Source: Burkholderiales bacterium
GTDB lineage: Bacteria > Pseudomonadota > Gammaproteobacteria > Burkholderiales > Usitatibacteraceae
DNA length: 46,604 nt
Direction of reading: 5' to 3'
NCBI GenBank assembly: GCA_025359985.1
Contig: JANYDB010000028.1
Coordinates: forward strand, 1-46,604
In this document: positions 25,504 to 34,705 of the stretch, piece after piece
How positions within the stretch are numbered: the first letter of the stretch is position 1
How the letters are laid out: the number at the start of each line of letters is the position of its first letter
Notes under the pieces: generated by a model
The model's database searches: none
What the model saw: the letters and a program-made list of their open reading frames with translations, nothing else
Told to the model about the DNA's origin: nothing
Made by a program: the position numbers and the translations under genes

Positions 25504-28383
25504 ATGATGCGCGATTTCCAGCAATCCTCACTTTTTTTTGGCGCAAATGCGCCCTATGTTGAAGAGCTGTATGAGCACTATTTGCTCGACCCTGCCACTG
25601 TCCCGGAAGCGTGGCGCAAGCAGTTCGACAGCTTGCCTAACGTCGCGGGCAGTACCGGTAAGGATGTTGCTCATACGCCAATCATTGAAGCATTTGCTGA
25701 GCGTGCAAAACTGGGCAGCGGGCGGACTGCATACATAACCGTTGGCGGCAGCACAAGCGGCGGGTCAAATGCTGATGTCAATGAAAAAAAATCGTTCAGG
25801 GTGCTGCAGTTCATTCGTGCACATCGGGTGTTGGGCTCACGCCATTCTTCGCTTGATCCCTTGAAGCGTAGTGAACGTCTGCCGGTGCCAGAGTTAGAGC
25901 TTAATTATTACGGTTTGACTGATGCCGATATGGAAACAGAATTCGCGTTCGGTTCCTGGCAGGGCGGGATTGCCGGAAGCCTGGAAAAAGCCAAGCTGAA
26001 AGATATTGTGGCCGCCGTAAAACGCACCTATTGCAGCTTTGTCGGCGTCGAGTACATGTATATTTCGGCAACCGAACAGAAGCGCTGGATTCAAGGCCGT
26101 TTTGAGTCGGCGCAATCACAGCCCAAGCTCACTACTGAAGAAAAACAGTTTTTGCTCGAACGTCTAAGTGCGGCCGAGACACTGGAAAAATATTTGCATA
26201 CCCGTTATGTCGGGCAAAAGCGCTTTTCACTTGAGGGCGGTGAGTCGCTGATCCCCTTGCTCGATGACATTATTCAGGGCGCAGGCGAGCGTGGCACTAA
26301 AGAAGTCGTGCTCGGCATGGCGCATCGTGGCCGCTTAAATGTGCTGGTCAATAGCCTCGGCAAATTGCCGGCAGATCTGTTCAGTGAATTCGAAGGTAAA
26401 CATCCGCACGAACTCGGCTCGGGTGATGTGAAATATCACCAGGGCTTTTCATCGGATATTCAAACCAAAGGCGGCGGTGTTCACCTGACCCTGGCGTTTA
26501 ATCCTTCGCATCTGGAGATTGTGAATCCCGTGGTCGAGGGCTCGGTACGCGCTCGTCAGCATCGTCGTCATGATGTGGAAGGCAATGAAGTCATCCCGAT
26601 TTTGATTCACGGTGATGCCGCTTTCGCGGGGCAGGGCGTGATTATGGAAACCATGGCGCTCTCGCAAACCCGTGGCTTTAAAACCGGCGGTACCGTTCAT
26701 ATCGTCATCAACAACCAGGTGGGATTTACCACCTCGGATACCCGAGACACCCGCTCATCGCTGTATTGCACCGACATCGCCAAAATGATCGAAGCGCCGG
26801 TGTTCCATGTGAATGCAGATGATCCGGAATCCGTGTTGATGGTGGGCCGCATTGCGCTTGATTACCGCATGAAATTTCACAAGGATGTGGTCATCGATAT
26901 GGTTTGCTTCCGCAAGCTTGGCCACAACGAGCAGGACGAGCCTTTTGTTACACAGCCGCTGATGTATAAAAAAATCGCGCAGCATCCTGGCACCCGCAAA
27001 CTGTATGCCGATCGTTTGGCCGCTGACGGCACTGTCAGTGCCACGCACGGCGATGATCTGGTCACCAATATTCGCACTCGTCTTGATGCAGGCAAAAGCA
27101 CTAATACCAAAATTCTTTATGGCATCAAGCCGCCACTGGCGGTGGACTGGGCACCCTACCTGGGCAAGGATTGGCGCGAGCCGGCAGACACCACTGTACC
27201 GATGGACAAGCTCAAGTTTTATGCAGAACGGCTCACCCAGATTCCATCCGATTTCAAATGTCATATGTCGGTTGAAAAGCTGCTGGAGGCGCGGCGCAAG
27301 ATGGGCCGTGGTGAGCAAATGCTGGATTGGGGCATGGCTGAAAATTTGGCGTACGCGAGCCTGGTTGCAACCGGCCATCCGGTGCGCATGAGCGGCCAGG
27401 ATTGCGGACGCGGCACCTTCGCGCATCGGCATGCCGTGATGCATGACCAGAATCGCGAAAAATGGGATTCAGGCACTTATATCCCGTTACAAAACATTCA
27501 GGAAAAGCAGGCGAATTTTCTGGTGATTGATTCTTTGCTGAGTGAAGAAGCCGTGCTCGGGTTTGAATACGGCTATTCCACTGCGCAACCCTTCGAAATG
27601 GTTATTTGGGAAGCGCAATTTGGTGATTTTGCTAACGGTGCCCAGGTGGTGATTGATCAATTTATTTGTTCCGGTGAAGCTAAGTGGGCGCGCTTATGCG
27701 GGCTGTCAATGTTCCTGCCGCATGGCTATGAAGGTCAAGGTCCGGAGCATTCATCGGCCCGCCTTGAGCGCTATTTGCAACTGTGCGCCGAGCACAATAT
27801 TCAGGTAGTCGTGCCGTCCACGCCGGCTCAGCTATTCCACATGATTCGCCGGCAGGCATTACGTAAAATGCGCAAACCCCTGATCGTGATGATGCCTAAA
27901 TCGCTACTGCGAAAAAAAGAATCTTCCTCTTCAATGGAAGAATTGGCCAATGGCAGGTTTGAAGTGGTGATGGCGGAAACTGAAAAAATTAACGCGAAAA
28001 AAGTGAAGCGCGTGATTGCCTGTTCCGGCAAAGTATATTTTGATCTGGCCGCTGAGCGCGCCAAACGTGAAATCACTGATATTGCAATTATTCGCGTTGA
28101 ACAACTTTATCCGTTTCCGCATGAAGAATATGCCGAGCAATTAGCGCTCTATCCTAACGCAAAGTCAGTGGTCTGGACGCAAGAGGAACCCAAGAATCAG
28201 GGCGCGTGGCATCGCATTCAGCATTACCTGCAGCGCCCGCTGGGCGATGCGCAAACGTTGAGCTATGCACTGCGCGCGTCATCCGCCTCGCCGGCGGTTG
28301 GTTATCTGGCGAAGCACACCGAGCAGCAGAAGGAGCTGGTTAATACCGCATTGTCGTTGGAGATTGTGGTGACCGAAAAATAG
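25504..28383 (+). CDS. sucA: 2-oxoglutarate dehydrogenase E1 component
   Basis: The thiamine-diphosphate-dependent E1o subunit decarboxylates 2-oxoglutarate and transfers the succinyl group to the E2 lipoyl arm. The 959-residue length is typical. Visible motifs are the N-terminal SSLFFGANAPYVEELYEHYL, HTRYVGQKRFSLEGGESLIP, GMAHRGRLNVLVNSLGK, the TPP region HGDAAFAGQGV...INNQVGFTTS, CFRKLGHNEQDEP and the C-terminal transketolase part GHPVRMSGQDCGRGTF and LPHGYEGQGPEHSSARLERY. A GAGG ribosome site precedes ATG 25504. Confidence 0.98.
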   Translation: MMRDFQQSSLFFGANAPYVEELYEHYLLDPATVPEAWRKQFDSLPNVAGSTGKDVAHTPIIEAFAERAKLGSGRTAYITVGGSTSGGSNADVNEKKSFRVLQFIRAHRVLGSRHSSLDPLKRSERLPVPELELNYYGLTDADMETEFAFGSWQGGIAGSLEKAKLKDIVAAVKRTYCSFVGVEYMYISATEQKRWIQGRFESAQSQPKLTTEEKQFLLERLSAAETLEKYLHTRYVGQKRFSLEGGESLIPLLDDIIQGAGERGTKEVVLGMAHRGRLNVLVNSLGKLPADLFSEFEGKHPHELGSGDVKYHQGFSSDIQTKGGGVHLTLAFNPSHLEIVNPVVEGSVRARQHRRHDVEGNEVIPILIHGDAAFAGQGVIMETMALSQTRGFKTGGTVHIVINNQVGFTTSDTRDTRSSLYCTDIAKMIEAPVFHVNADDPESVLMVGRIALDYRMKFHKDVVIDMVCFRKLGHNEQDEPFVTQPLMYKKIAQHPGTRKLYADRLAADGTVSATHGDDLVTNIRTRLDAGKSTNTKILYGIKPPLAVDWAPYLGKDWREPADTTVPMDKLKFYAERLTQIPSDFKCHMSVEKLLEARRKMGRGEQMLDWGMAENLAYASLVATGHPVRMSGQDCGRGTFAHRHAVMHDQNREKWDSGTYIPLQNIQEKQANFLVIDSLLSEEAVLGFEYGYSTAQPFEMVIWEAQFGDFANGAQVVIDQFICSGEAKWARLCGLSMFLPHGYEGQGPEHSSARLERYLQLCAEHNIQVVVPSTPAQLFHMIRRQALRKMRKPLIVMMPKSLLRKKESSSSMEELANGRFEVVMAETEKINAKKVKRVIACSGKVYFDLAAERAKREITDIAIIRVEQLYPFPHEEYAEQLALYPNAKSVVWTQEEPKNQGAWHRIQHYLQRPLGDAQTLSYALRASSASPAVGYLAKHTEQQKELVNTALSLEIVVTEK

Positions 28384-28492
28384 CGGATCGATTTACAGGC
28401 AAGCACTCATCATTGTTTAGTCAACCGATACCAGTTAGTCGTTAGTTGTTAGCCATTAATAAAAGCCGTCATAAAAGTTAAAGGATCATCAT

Positions 28493-29764
28493 ATGCAAAT
28501 CGAAGTCAAAGTCCCTACGCTGTCGGAATCCGTTTCAGAAGCAACCTTGGTAGCCTGGCACAAAAAAGTCGGTGAGGCGGTCAAGCGCGATGAAAATCTC
28601 ATCGATATTGAAACGGACAAAGTGGTGATGGAACTGCCTGCGCCTGCAGACGGGGTGTTGATCAAGATTGTCCGCGGTGATGCTTCGATCGTGGTGGCCG
28701 GCGAAGTGATTGCGATGATTGATACGGAAGCTAAAGTCGCTGCGGTAACGGCAGCAACAGCACCGCCTGTCGCTACGCACGGATTTGTCGCACCTGCTGT
28801 TGCACCCGCCGCTGTGGCATCATCAAGCGCGGCCATGAGCCCGGCGGCTGCCAAAATCGCGACCGAAAATAATCTCAATGCGGGCGATGTTGCCGGTACC
28901 GGCCGAGGTGGGCGTATTACCAAAGAAGATGTAGTGAATAAAGTTGCGGGTGGCTCGCTAGCTGCCTTGCCTGCCACTTCCCCTGCTACTTCCCTTGCGC
29001 CTTCCCCTGCAGCCAAACCCGCTGCTTCAGCCGTGGCGCTTCAGTCCTCGAGTTTGGCAATTGAGCGCAGCGAGCAGCGAGTGCCGATGTCTCGTTTACG
29101 GGCGCGCATTGCTGAGCGTCTCGTGCAGTCGCAATCCACCGCCGCGATTTTGACGACGTTTAACGAAGTCAATATGGCTCCGATTATTGCGATGCGCAAT
29201 TTGTATAAAGACAAGTTTGAAAAAGAGCATGGCGTGAAACTGGGTTTTATGTCTTTCTTCGTCAAAGCGGCTGTGCATGCGCTGAAAAAATATCCGGTCG
29301 TCAACGCGTCTATTGACGGCAACGATATTGTTTATCACGGCTTCTACGATATCGGAATTGCAGTCGGGACCGAACGTGGCTTGGTGGTGCCGGTTCTGCG
29401 CGATGCGGACCAAATGTCGATTGCCGGTATTGAAAAACAGATTGCGGCATTCGGCCAAAAAGCTAAAGACGGCAAAATGACGATTGAAGATTTATCCGGT
29501 GGCACATTCTCGATTTCCAATGGCGGTGTATTTGGCTCGATGCTGTCAACCCCGATCATCAATCCGCCGCAGTCGGCCATACTCGGTGTGCATGCGACCA
29601 AAGAGCGTGCGGTGGTCGAGAACGGTGTGATCGTGATTCGGCCGATTAACTATCTTGCGCTGAGTTATGACCACCGGATTATTGATGGTCGCGAGGCGGT
29701 GCTGTCATTGGTAGCAATGAAAGAAGCGCTGGAAGATCCTGCGCGTTTGTTGCTGGATATTTAA
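28493..29764 (+). CDS. sucB: 2-oxoglutarate dehydrogenase E2 (dihydrolipoyl succinyltransferase)
   Basis: The 423-residue E2o has one N-terminal lipoyl domain with the lipoylation motif [16 protein letters not shown]. An Ala/Pro-rich linker and a peripheral-subunit-binding domain ([26 protein letters not shown]) follow. The catalytic domain contains [49 protein letters not shown] and the active-site [13 protein letters not shown]. It is 109 nt downstream of sucA, and AAAGGA lies upstream of the ATG. Confidence 0.98.
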   Translation: MQIEVKVPTLSESVSEATLVAWHKKVGEAVKRDENLIDIETDKVVMELPAPADGVLIKIVRGDASIVVAGEVIAMIDTEAKVAAVTAATAPPVATHGFVAPAVAPAAVASSSAAMSPAAAKIATENNLNAGDVAGTGRGGRITKEDVVNKVAGGSLAALPATSPATSLAPSPAAKPAASAVALQSSSLAIERSEQRVPMSRLRARIAERLVQSQSTAAILTTFNEVNMAPIIAMRNLYKDKFEKEHGVKLGFMSFFVKAAVHALKKYPVVNASIDGNDIVYHGFYDIGIAVGTERGLVVPVLRDADQMSIAGIEKQIAAFGQKAKDGKMTIEDLSGGTFSISNGGVFGSMLSTPIINPPQSAILGVHATKERAVVENGVIVIRPINYLALSYDHRIIDGREAVLSLVAMKEALEDPARLLLDI

Positions 29765-29793
29765 GCCGCCTTTCCGAGAGTTAAAAGCAGCTG

Positions 29794-30081
29794 ATGGCAA
29801 AGTCAAAAATAAAGCCTGCAGTATGGCTGGTGCAGATTTTATTTTTTTTACTCGGCGCGGTACTGACCGGCTTTCTAACGGTGTTAGTAGCCAAGTTTTT
29901 GGGGCATTTTATCAACCAGCATTTTGCAGTGGTGCTCGGCGTTGGCAGTGCAGTAGCGCTCACTTTATGGCTCACGCAGCTGGTCAAGAATCCGCCGTTT
30001 TTACTAAAGGGTACATCGCCGCTGATTGCTGGTTTTTGTGCTGCGTTGGGGGTGCATATTTCTCGCGTTTGGTTGTCCTAA
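29794..30081 (+). CDS. Small three-span membrane protein inside the odh operon
   Basis: I do not recognise the family. The 95-residue protein is strongly hydrophobic, with three probable membrane spans (about 9-33, 42-64 and 75-92) and basic residues at the start. It sits between sucB (29 nt upstream) and lpdA (28 nt downstream) on the same strand, so it should be cotranscribed with the 2-oxoglutarate dehydrogenase complex. It has no catalytic motif. An alternative overlapping frame at 29823-30113 is rejected because it lacks such features. The ribosome site before ATG 29794 is weak. Confidence 0.75.
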   Translation: MAKSKIKPAVWLVQILFFLLGAVLTGFLTVLVAKFLGHFINQHFAVVLGVGSAVALTLWLTQLVKNPPFLLKGTSPLIAGFCAALGVHISRVWLS

Positions 30082-30109
30082 TTTTTCATTTTTATAAACG
30101 GTTTTCATC

Positions 30110-31540
30110 ATGAGCAAACAATTTGATGTGGTGGTTATCGGGGCTGGTCCCGGTGGCTATATGGCAGCGATCCGCGCCGCACAGCTGGGTTTTAATGTGG
30201 CGTGTATCGAAGGCTGGAAAAATCCCAAAGGTGAAATGGTTTTAGGTGGCACCTGCTTGAACGTAGGCTGCATTCCCTCCAAGGCGCTGCTGGAGTCATC
30301 CGAAAATTATGAAAAAATCGAGCATCAGTTTGGTGATCACGGTATCTCGGTGGGCAGCGCCAAAATGGATGTCACAAAAATGCAAGGCCGCAAAGACACT
30401 ATTGTTGGCAAGATGACCAAGGGCATCGAATTTTTATTTCGTAAAAATAAAATTACCTGGCTAAAAGGTTTTGGCCGTTTTGTTTCGGCTGATGCCGCTT
30501 ACGTCATTGAGGTCGCAAATGGCGATGTCAAAGAAATGATCGAAGCCAAAAATGTGATTATTGCCACGGGTTCCAAAGCACGTCATCTGCCCGGCATTCC
30601 CGTTGATAACATCCATATCTGTGACAACGAAGGTGCGTTGACATTCGGTGCGGTGCCCAAACGTCTGGGCGTGATTGGTGCGGGTGTGGTGGGTTTGGAA
30701 CTGGGCAGCGTTTGGCGGCGTTTGGGTGCAGAAGTCACCGTGCTAGAAGCAATGCCGACGTTCCTCGCGGCCACCGATGAATCGATCCAGAAAGAAGCCT
30801 GGAAAGCCTTTACAAAAGAGCAAGGCATGAATATCAAGCTCGGGGTGAAGATCGGTAAAGTTACGCAGAAAAAAACTGGCATTACCGTTGAATATACAGA
30901 TGACAAAGACCTCGTGCAAAAGCTGGAATGTGATCGCTTAATTATTTCTGTCGGGCGCACCCCCAATACCGACGGGCTGGGCGGTGAAAATATCGGTCTC
31001 AAAATAACTGATCGCGGCATGATTGAAGTCGATGATCATTGCAAAACCAATCTGCCCCATGTCTATGCGATTGGTGATGTGGTTCGTGGGCCGATGCTGG
31101 CGCACAAAGCCGAGGATGAGGGTATGGCGGTGGCAGAGATGATCGCGGGGCAGCAACCGCATATTGATTTCAATACCATTCCGTGGATTATTTATACTTC
31201 GCCTGAAGTTGCCTGGGTCGGCAAGACTGAGCAGCAATTAAAAGCAGAAGGCGTTGAAATAAAAGCGGGCCAGTTCCCGTTTATGGCCAACGGTCGCGCA
31301 CTGGGGCAGGGCGAACCTGGCGGTTTTGTGAAGATTATTGCGGACGCTAAAACGGACCGCATTCTCGGCGCGCACATCATCCATGCGCATGCCTCCGAGC
31401 TGATTCAGGAGCTGGTGGTGGCGATGGAATTCAAGGCGGCGGCAGAGGACATTGCCCGCATTGTGCACGGACATCCCACCTTGTCGGAGGTCGTGCGTGA
31501 AGCCGCGCTGGCGGTGGATAAACGTGCGATGAATATGTGA
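30110..31540 (+). CDS. lpdA: Dihydrolipoyl dehydrogenase (E3)
   Basis: E3 reoxidises the dihydrolipoyl arm of 2-oxoacid dehydrogenase complexes and reduces NAD. The 476-residue flavoprotein has the FAD motif VVIGAGPGGYMAAIRAAQLG, the redox disulfide in GGTCLNVGCIPSKALLES, the NAD motif LGVIGAGVVGLELGSVWRRL, VYAIGDVVRGPMLAHKAEDE and the C-terminal active-site HGHPTLSE. It is placed after sucB as the last gene of the complex. A hairpin repeat copy follows the stop codon. Confidence 0.97.
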   Translation: MSKQFDVVVIGAGPGGYMAAIRAAQLGFNVACIEGWKNPKGEMVLGGTCLNVGCIPSKALLESSENYEKIEHQFGDHGISVGSAKMDVTKMQGRKDTIVGKMTKGIEFLFRKNKITWLKGFGRFVSADAAYVIEVANGDVKEMIEAKNVIIATGSKARHLPGIPVDNIHICDNEGALTFGAVPKRLGVIGAGVVGLELGSVWRRLGAEVTVLEAMPTFLAATDESIQKEAWKAFTKEQGMNIKLGVKIGKVTQKKTGITVEYTDDKDLVQKLECDRLIISVGRTPNTDGLGGENIGLKITDRGMIEVDDHCKTNLPHVYAIGDVVRGPMLAHKAEDEGMAVAEMIAGQQPHIDFNTIPWIIYTSPEVAWVGKTEQQLKAEGVEIKAGQFPFMANGRALGQGEPGGFVKIIADAKTDRILGAHIIHAHASELIQELVVAMEFKAAAEDIARIVHGHPTLSEVVREAALAVDKRAMNM

Positions 31541-31554
31541 AGTGTAAAGTCAAA

Positions 31555-31608
31555 TCCCAGAGCGGCGTTTGAGCCATAAATGCCCCAAAAACCCCGCCAG
31601 TGCTAGTG
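31555..31608 (+). repeat. Intercistronic hairpin repeat, copy 4
   Basis: Located 14 nt after lpdA. It shares GGCGTTTGAGCCAT and CCCCGCCAGT with the copy after gltA, and the outer GCGG/CCGC stem can form. The inner helix has two mismatches, so this copy looks more degenerate. Confidence 0.6.
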
Positions 31609-31678
31609 TTTGTTTTTAAGAGTGTCTCTCATATCTCCAGCAGCTGCGACTAACCGATGTTTTTTATTTTCCCTGCCG

Positions 31679-32941
31679 ATGAATGCAGCATTGCCCAATA
31701 TTTCCGGTGAAACCAATGACGCTGAACTGATCGAGGCGTCAAATCCGCTTGAGTGGTATTGGAAATTTTCGCAGGCGAGCGATTTCGAATCTGATCCTGC
31801 CCAGCTGGCGGTGTTGCAGCATCTGGAGCGGCTGCACGGTGATCTGGAAAAGTATCGTCAATATCGTCAAGGCCCGGTTAACCGGCTGGTAACTAATTTT
31901 GGGGGCGGTAAAAAACCACCGCGCGGGCTCTATATCTGGGGCTCGGTGGGGCGCGGTAAATCGCTGATGATGGATGCGTTTTATAACGTTTGTACGCTGA
32001 AGCGAAAACGTCGCGTGCACTTTCATGAGTTCATGCACGAGCTCCATGCTGCACTGCAGGCCCATGCCGGTGAAGAAGATCCGCTTGATGCTATTTCGGA
32101 TACTATCGCACGCCAATTACGTCTACTTTGCTTTGATGAATTTCATGTTAGCGATATTGCGGACGCGATGATCCTCGGCCGCTTGCTGGAGCTTTTGACC
32201 GACAAAGGCGTGGTGCTGGTGTTGACTTCAAACTATCCGCCCGACGATTTATATCCGAATGGTTTGCAGCGCGCCCGCTTTTTGCCGACCATCGAAATCC
32301 TGAAACGCGAATTGGAAGTCATTGAAATCGGCGGCAGCCGTGATCACCGGCGTCGTATTCTGGAATCCATGCCGGTTTATCACACGCCTCTCACAGCCGC
32401 CGCCGAACAAGCCCTGGCGCGCGCCTTCGACGCCATGTCGAGAGCCAGCTATAAAGCCAACGGCACCATCGAGATCAGCAATCGCGAGATGATTTATATT
32501 CGTCGCGCCAAAGGGGTGGTGTGGTTCAGTTTTGATGAGCTATGCGTTAAAGCACATTCGCAAATGGATTACCTGGCCATCGCCAGTCAATATCACACCG
32601 TGCTGATTTCTGGTATTCCGCAGTTGCATGCCAAAAGCCGGGCGGATGTGGTGAGGCGTTTTACCTGGCTCGTCGATGTGTTTTATGATCAACGTGTAAA
32701 GCTGATCTGTAGCGCCGCTACCGAGCCTGAGCAATTGGTGGTTGACGATCGCAATATCAGCAGCGCCAGCAACGGTAGCAAGGTGGCAGCTGCAGCTCAA
32801 CGAGCAGGCGGTAGTGCGAGTAGTATGGTCTCCGCCGAGTTTGGTCGCACCGCATCACGCCTTCGCGAAATGCAATCACGAGAATATTTTTCTCGTAAAC
32901 ACGCTTCCGCCGACGATCCTTCGGTGCTTGAGCATAATTAG
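31679..32941 (+). CDS. zapE: ZapE / AFG1-like cell-division ATPase
   Basis: The 420-residue AAA-type ATPase family member has the Walker A motif GLYIWGSVGRGKSLMMDAFY, the family motif VHFHEFMHELHA, the Walker B segment LLCFDEFHVSDIADAMIL, a sensor-like LVLTSNYPPDDLYPNGLQR and VVWFSFDELCVKA. In E. coli ZapE associates with the Z-ring; mitochondrial homologues (AFG1/LACE1) act in respiratory-protein quality control. Its constant position behind the TCA genes in betaproteobacteria is known. ATG 31679 (MNAALPNIS) is chosen; an upstream TTG at 31610 is possible. Confidence 0.94.
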   Translation: MNAALPNISGETNDAELIEASNPLEWYWKFSQASDFESDPAQLAVLQHLERLHGDLEKYRQYRQGPVNRLVTNFGGGKKPPRGLYIWGSVGRGKSLMMDAFYNVCTLKRKRRVHFHEFMHELHAALQAHAGEEDPLDAISDTIARQLRLLCFDEFHVSDIADAMILGRLLELLTDKGVVLVLTSNYPPDDLYPNGLQRARFLPTIEILKRELEVIEIGGSRDHRRRILESMPVYHTPLTAAAEQALARAFDAMSRASYKANGTIEISNREMIYIRRAKGVVWFSFDELCVKAHSQMDYLAIASQYHTVLISGIPQLHAKSRADVVRRFTWLVDVFYDQRVKLICSAATEPEQLVVDDRNISSASNGSKVAAAAQRAGGSASSMVSAEFGRTASRLREMQSREYFSRKHASADDPSVLEHN

Positions 32942-32959
32942 TTTTTAAAAGGCTGCAAC

Positions 32960-33952
32960 ATGACAAGCTTCAAAGGTATTTTGCTGAACAAATCTGATGC
33001 AGGCTTTAGTGCAGGCGTGGCCGATATTGCTCAGGACCGTCTGCCCGAAGAGGGTAATGTGGTTGTCCGTATCGCTTACTCGACAATCAATTACAAAGAT
33101 GCATTGGCGATCACCGATAACGCCCCGGTGGTGCGTAAATGGCCGATGGTGGCCGGTATTGATGGTGCGGGTGTGGTCGAATCAAGCAGCCATGTTGCGT
33201 GGAAGCCGGGCGATAAAGTCATTCTGAACGGTTTTGGGGTGGGCGAAAATCATTGGGGTTGCCTGGCGCAATATGCGAAATTAAACGGCGATTGGCTGGT
33301 GCGGCTGCCTGATGCATTTAGCTTTAAGCAAGCGATGGCCATTGGCACGGCCGGATACACGGCCATGCTATGTTGCCTGGCGCTAGAACGTCATGGCGTT
33401 AAACATGGGCAAGGCGAGATTTTAGTCACGGGCGCATCCGGTGGCGTGGGCAGTATTGCTCTATCAATTTTGTCATCATGGGGTTATGAGGTAGTGGCCT
33501 CCACCGGAAAAATGCATGAAGCCGAATACTTAAAAACCCTCGGTGCCAAAGAAATCATTGGCCGTGCTGGGCTGTCGGTCACAAATAAACCTTTGCAAAA
33601 AGAACGCTGGGCGGGCGTAGTGGATTCGGTTGGCTCGCACACACTCGTTAATGCCTGTGCGCAAACAAAATATCGTGGCGTAGTGGCTGCCTGCGGTCTG
33701 GCACAGGGCGCAGATTTTCCGGCCACGGTGATGCCATTTATCCTGCGTGGTGTAGTACTAGCCGGTGTAGACAGTGTCTACCAGCCACTTGATACACGTA
33801 TGGATGCCTGGGCCCGACTCGCTACCGATTTGGATCGTGCTAAGTTGGATTTCATTACCAGCACTATTAAATTGGGTGAAGCGATTGATCAATCAGCCGC
33901 CGTGCTCGCCGGAAAAGTGCGCGGGCGTTTAGTGGTGGATGTGAATGCCTGA
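32960..33952 (+). CDS. acuI: AcuI/YhdH-family acryloyl-CoA reductase
   Basis: The 330-residue medium-chain reductase matches the AcuI/YhdH family, which reduces acryloyl-CoA to propionyl-CoA with NADPH. Motifs include STINYKDALAITDNAPVV, MVAGIDGAGVVESS, GDKVILNGFGVGENHWG, GTAGYTAMLCCLALE, the nucleotide-binding VTGASGGVGSIALSIL and YRGVVAACGLAQG. AAAAGG lies before the ATG. Its product would feed directly into PrpC/PrpE-linked propionate metabolism in the same window. Detoxification of acryloyl-CoA is the known role in other bacteria; the physiological source here is not shown. Confidence 0.9.
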   Translation: MTSFKGILLNKSDAGFSAGVADIAQDRLPEEGNVVVRIAYSTINYKDALAITDNAPVVRKWPMVAGIDGAGVVESSSHVAWKPGDKVILNGFGVGENHWGCLAQYAKLNGDWLVRLPDAFSFKQAMAIGTAGYTAMLCCLALERHGVKHGQGEILVTGASGGVGSIALSILSSWGYEVVASTGKMHEAEYLKTLGAKEIIGRAGLSVTNKPLQKERWAGVVDSVGSHTLVNACAQTKYRGVVAACGLAQGADFPATVMPFILRGVVLAGVDSVYQPLDTRMDAWARLATDLDRAKLDFITSTIKLGEAIDQSAAVLAGKVRGRLVVDVNA

Positions 33953-34104
33953 TTTTGTATTAGCTTTGCGGATGTATGAATCAGATGCATGAAGTGACTG
34001 GATAAAGTAACTGCACAAACTAAATCCATAAGCTAAACGCGTTTTTGCTGGGTGTACAATAATTTCGTAATTCATTTCCATGCCTCATATTTACTGCATA
34101 CAAC

Positions 34105-34680
34105 ATGTCCTCAAAATCAACCACGCCTGAAAAAGACCCTTTTGATCTGGATTTCACCCAGCTTCTTGATCCGCAGGTGACTGTACCTGAGCCATTGCCC
34201 ACGCCCCAGCAGCAGCTAGTGCTGAACGACGAAGCTGTGATTGGAGAATCCAAACTCACCAGCAACGGCTATTTTGTACGGATTAATGAAGCCGCGCCCA
34301 AACGTCCGCCCGTATCGGCACCACCGATGGTTTTAGTGATCGAGGATGACGAAGTCACGGCAATGCTGTTAACAAGAATTCTGAAAGCAAATGATTTTCG
34401 CGTCTTTCACGCGGCCAACCGGGCCGACATTCTGACCGGCATGAAAGCCGCTCCCGACCTGGTAATTCTGGATGTGTTGATGCCAGACGCCAACGGTTTT
34501 GATATTCTCAACCGTATTCGCGCGCAGCCCAAGTTGGCCGATTTGCCGGTACTGATGTTGACCAGCCTGGGCGCGCTGGACGATATTCTCAAAGGCTTGA
34601 AACTAGGCGCAAATGGATACCTGACTAAACCCGCAAAATCGACCGCACTGCTTGATGCCATAGACCAGGTTTTATTCTGA
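34105..34680 (+). CDS. Single-domain response regulator with N-terminal extension
   Basis: The 191-residue protein has a receiver domain from about residue 75: the acidic pair in VLVIEDDEV, phosphoacceptor D123 in LVILDVLMPDANGFD, the conserved Thr/Ser in LMLTSLG and Lys in GYLTKPAKS. There is no output domain. The first 70 residues are an acidic/Pro/Gln-rich, probably flexible segment of unknown function. It ends 25 nt before prpE. No partner kinase is next to it. It may pass phosphoryl groups or act by protein binding. Confidence 0.88.
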   Translation: MSSKSTTPEKDPFDLDFTQLLDPQVTVPEPLPTPQQQLVLNDEAVIGESKLTSNGYFVRINEAAPKRPPVSAPPMVLVIEDDEVTAMLLTRILKANDFRVFHAANRADILTGMKAAPDLVILDVLMPDANGFDILNRIRAQPKLADLPVLMLTSLGALDDILKGLKLGANGYLTKPAKSTALLDAIDQVLF

Positions 34681-34705
34681 AATGCTTTTTAAATGACGGG
34701 TTGAA

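Noticed and set aside
26755-27444. Minus-strand frame of 229 codons inside sucA
   Set aside because: It lies wholly within a highly conserved E1 gene and has no recognisable domain.
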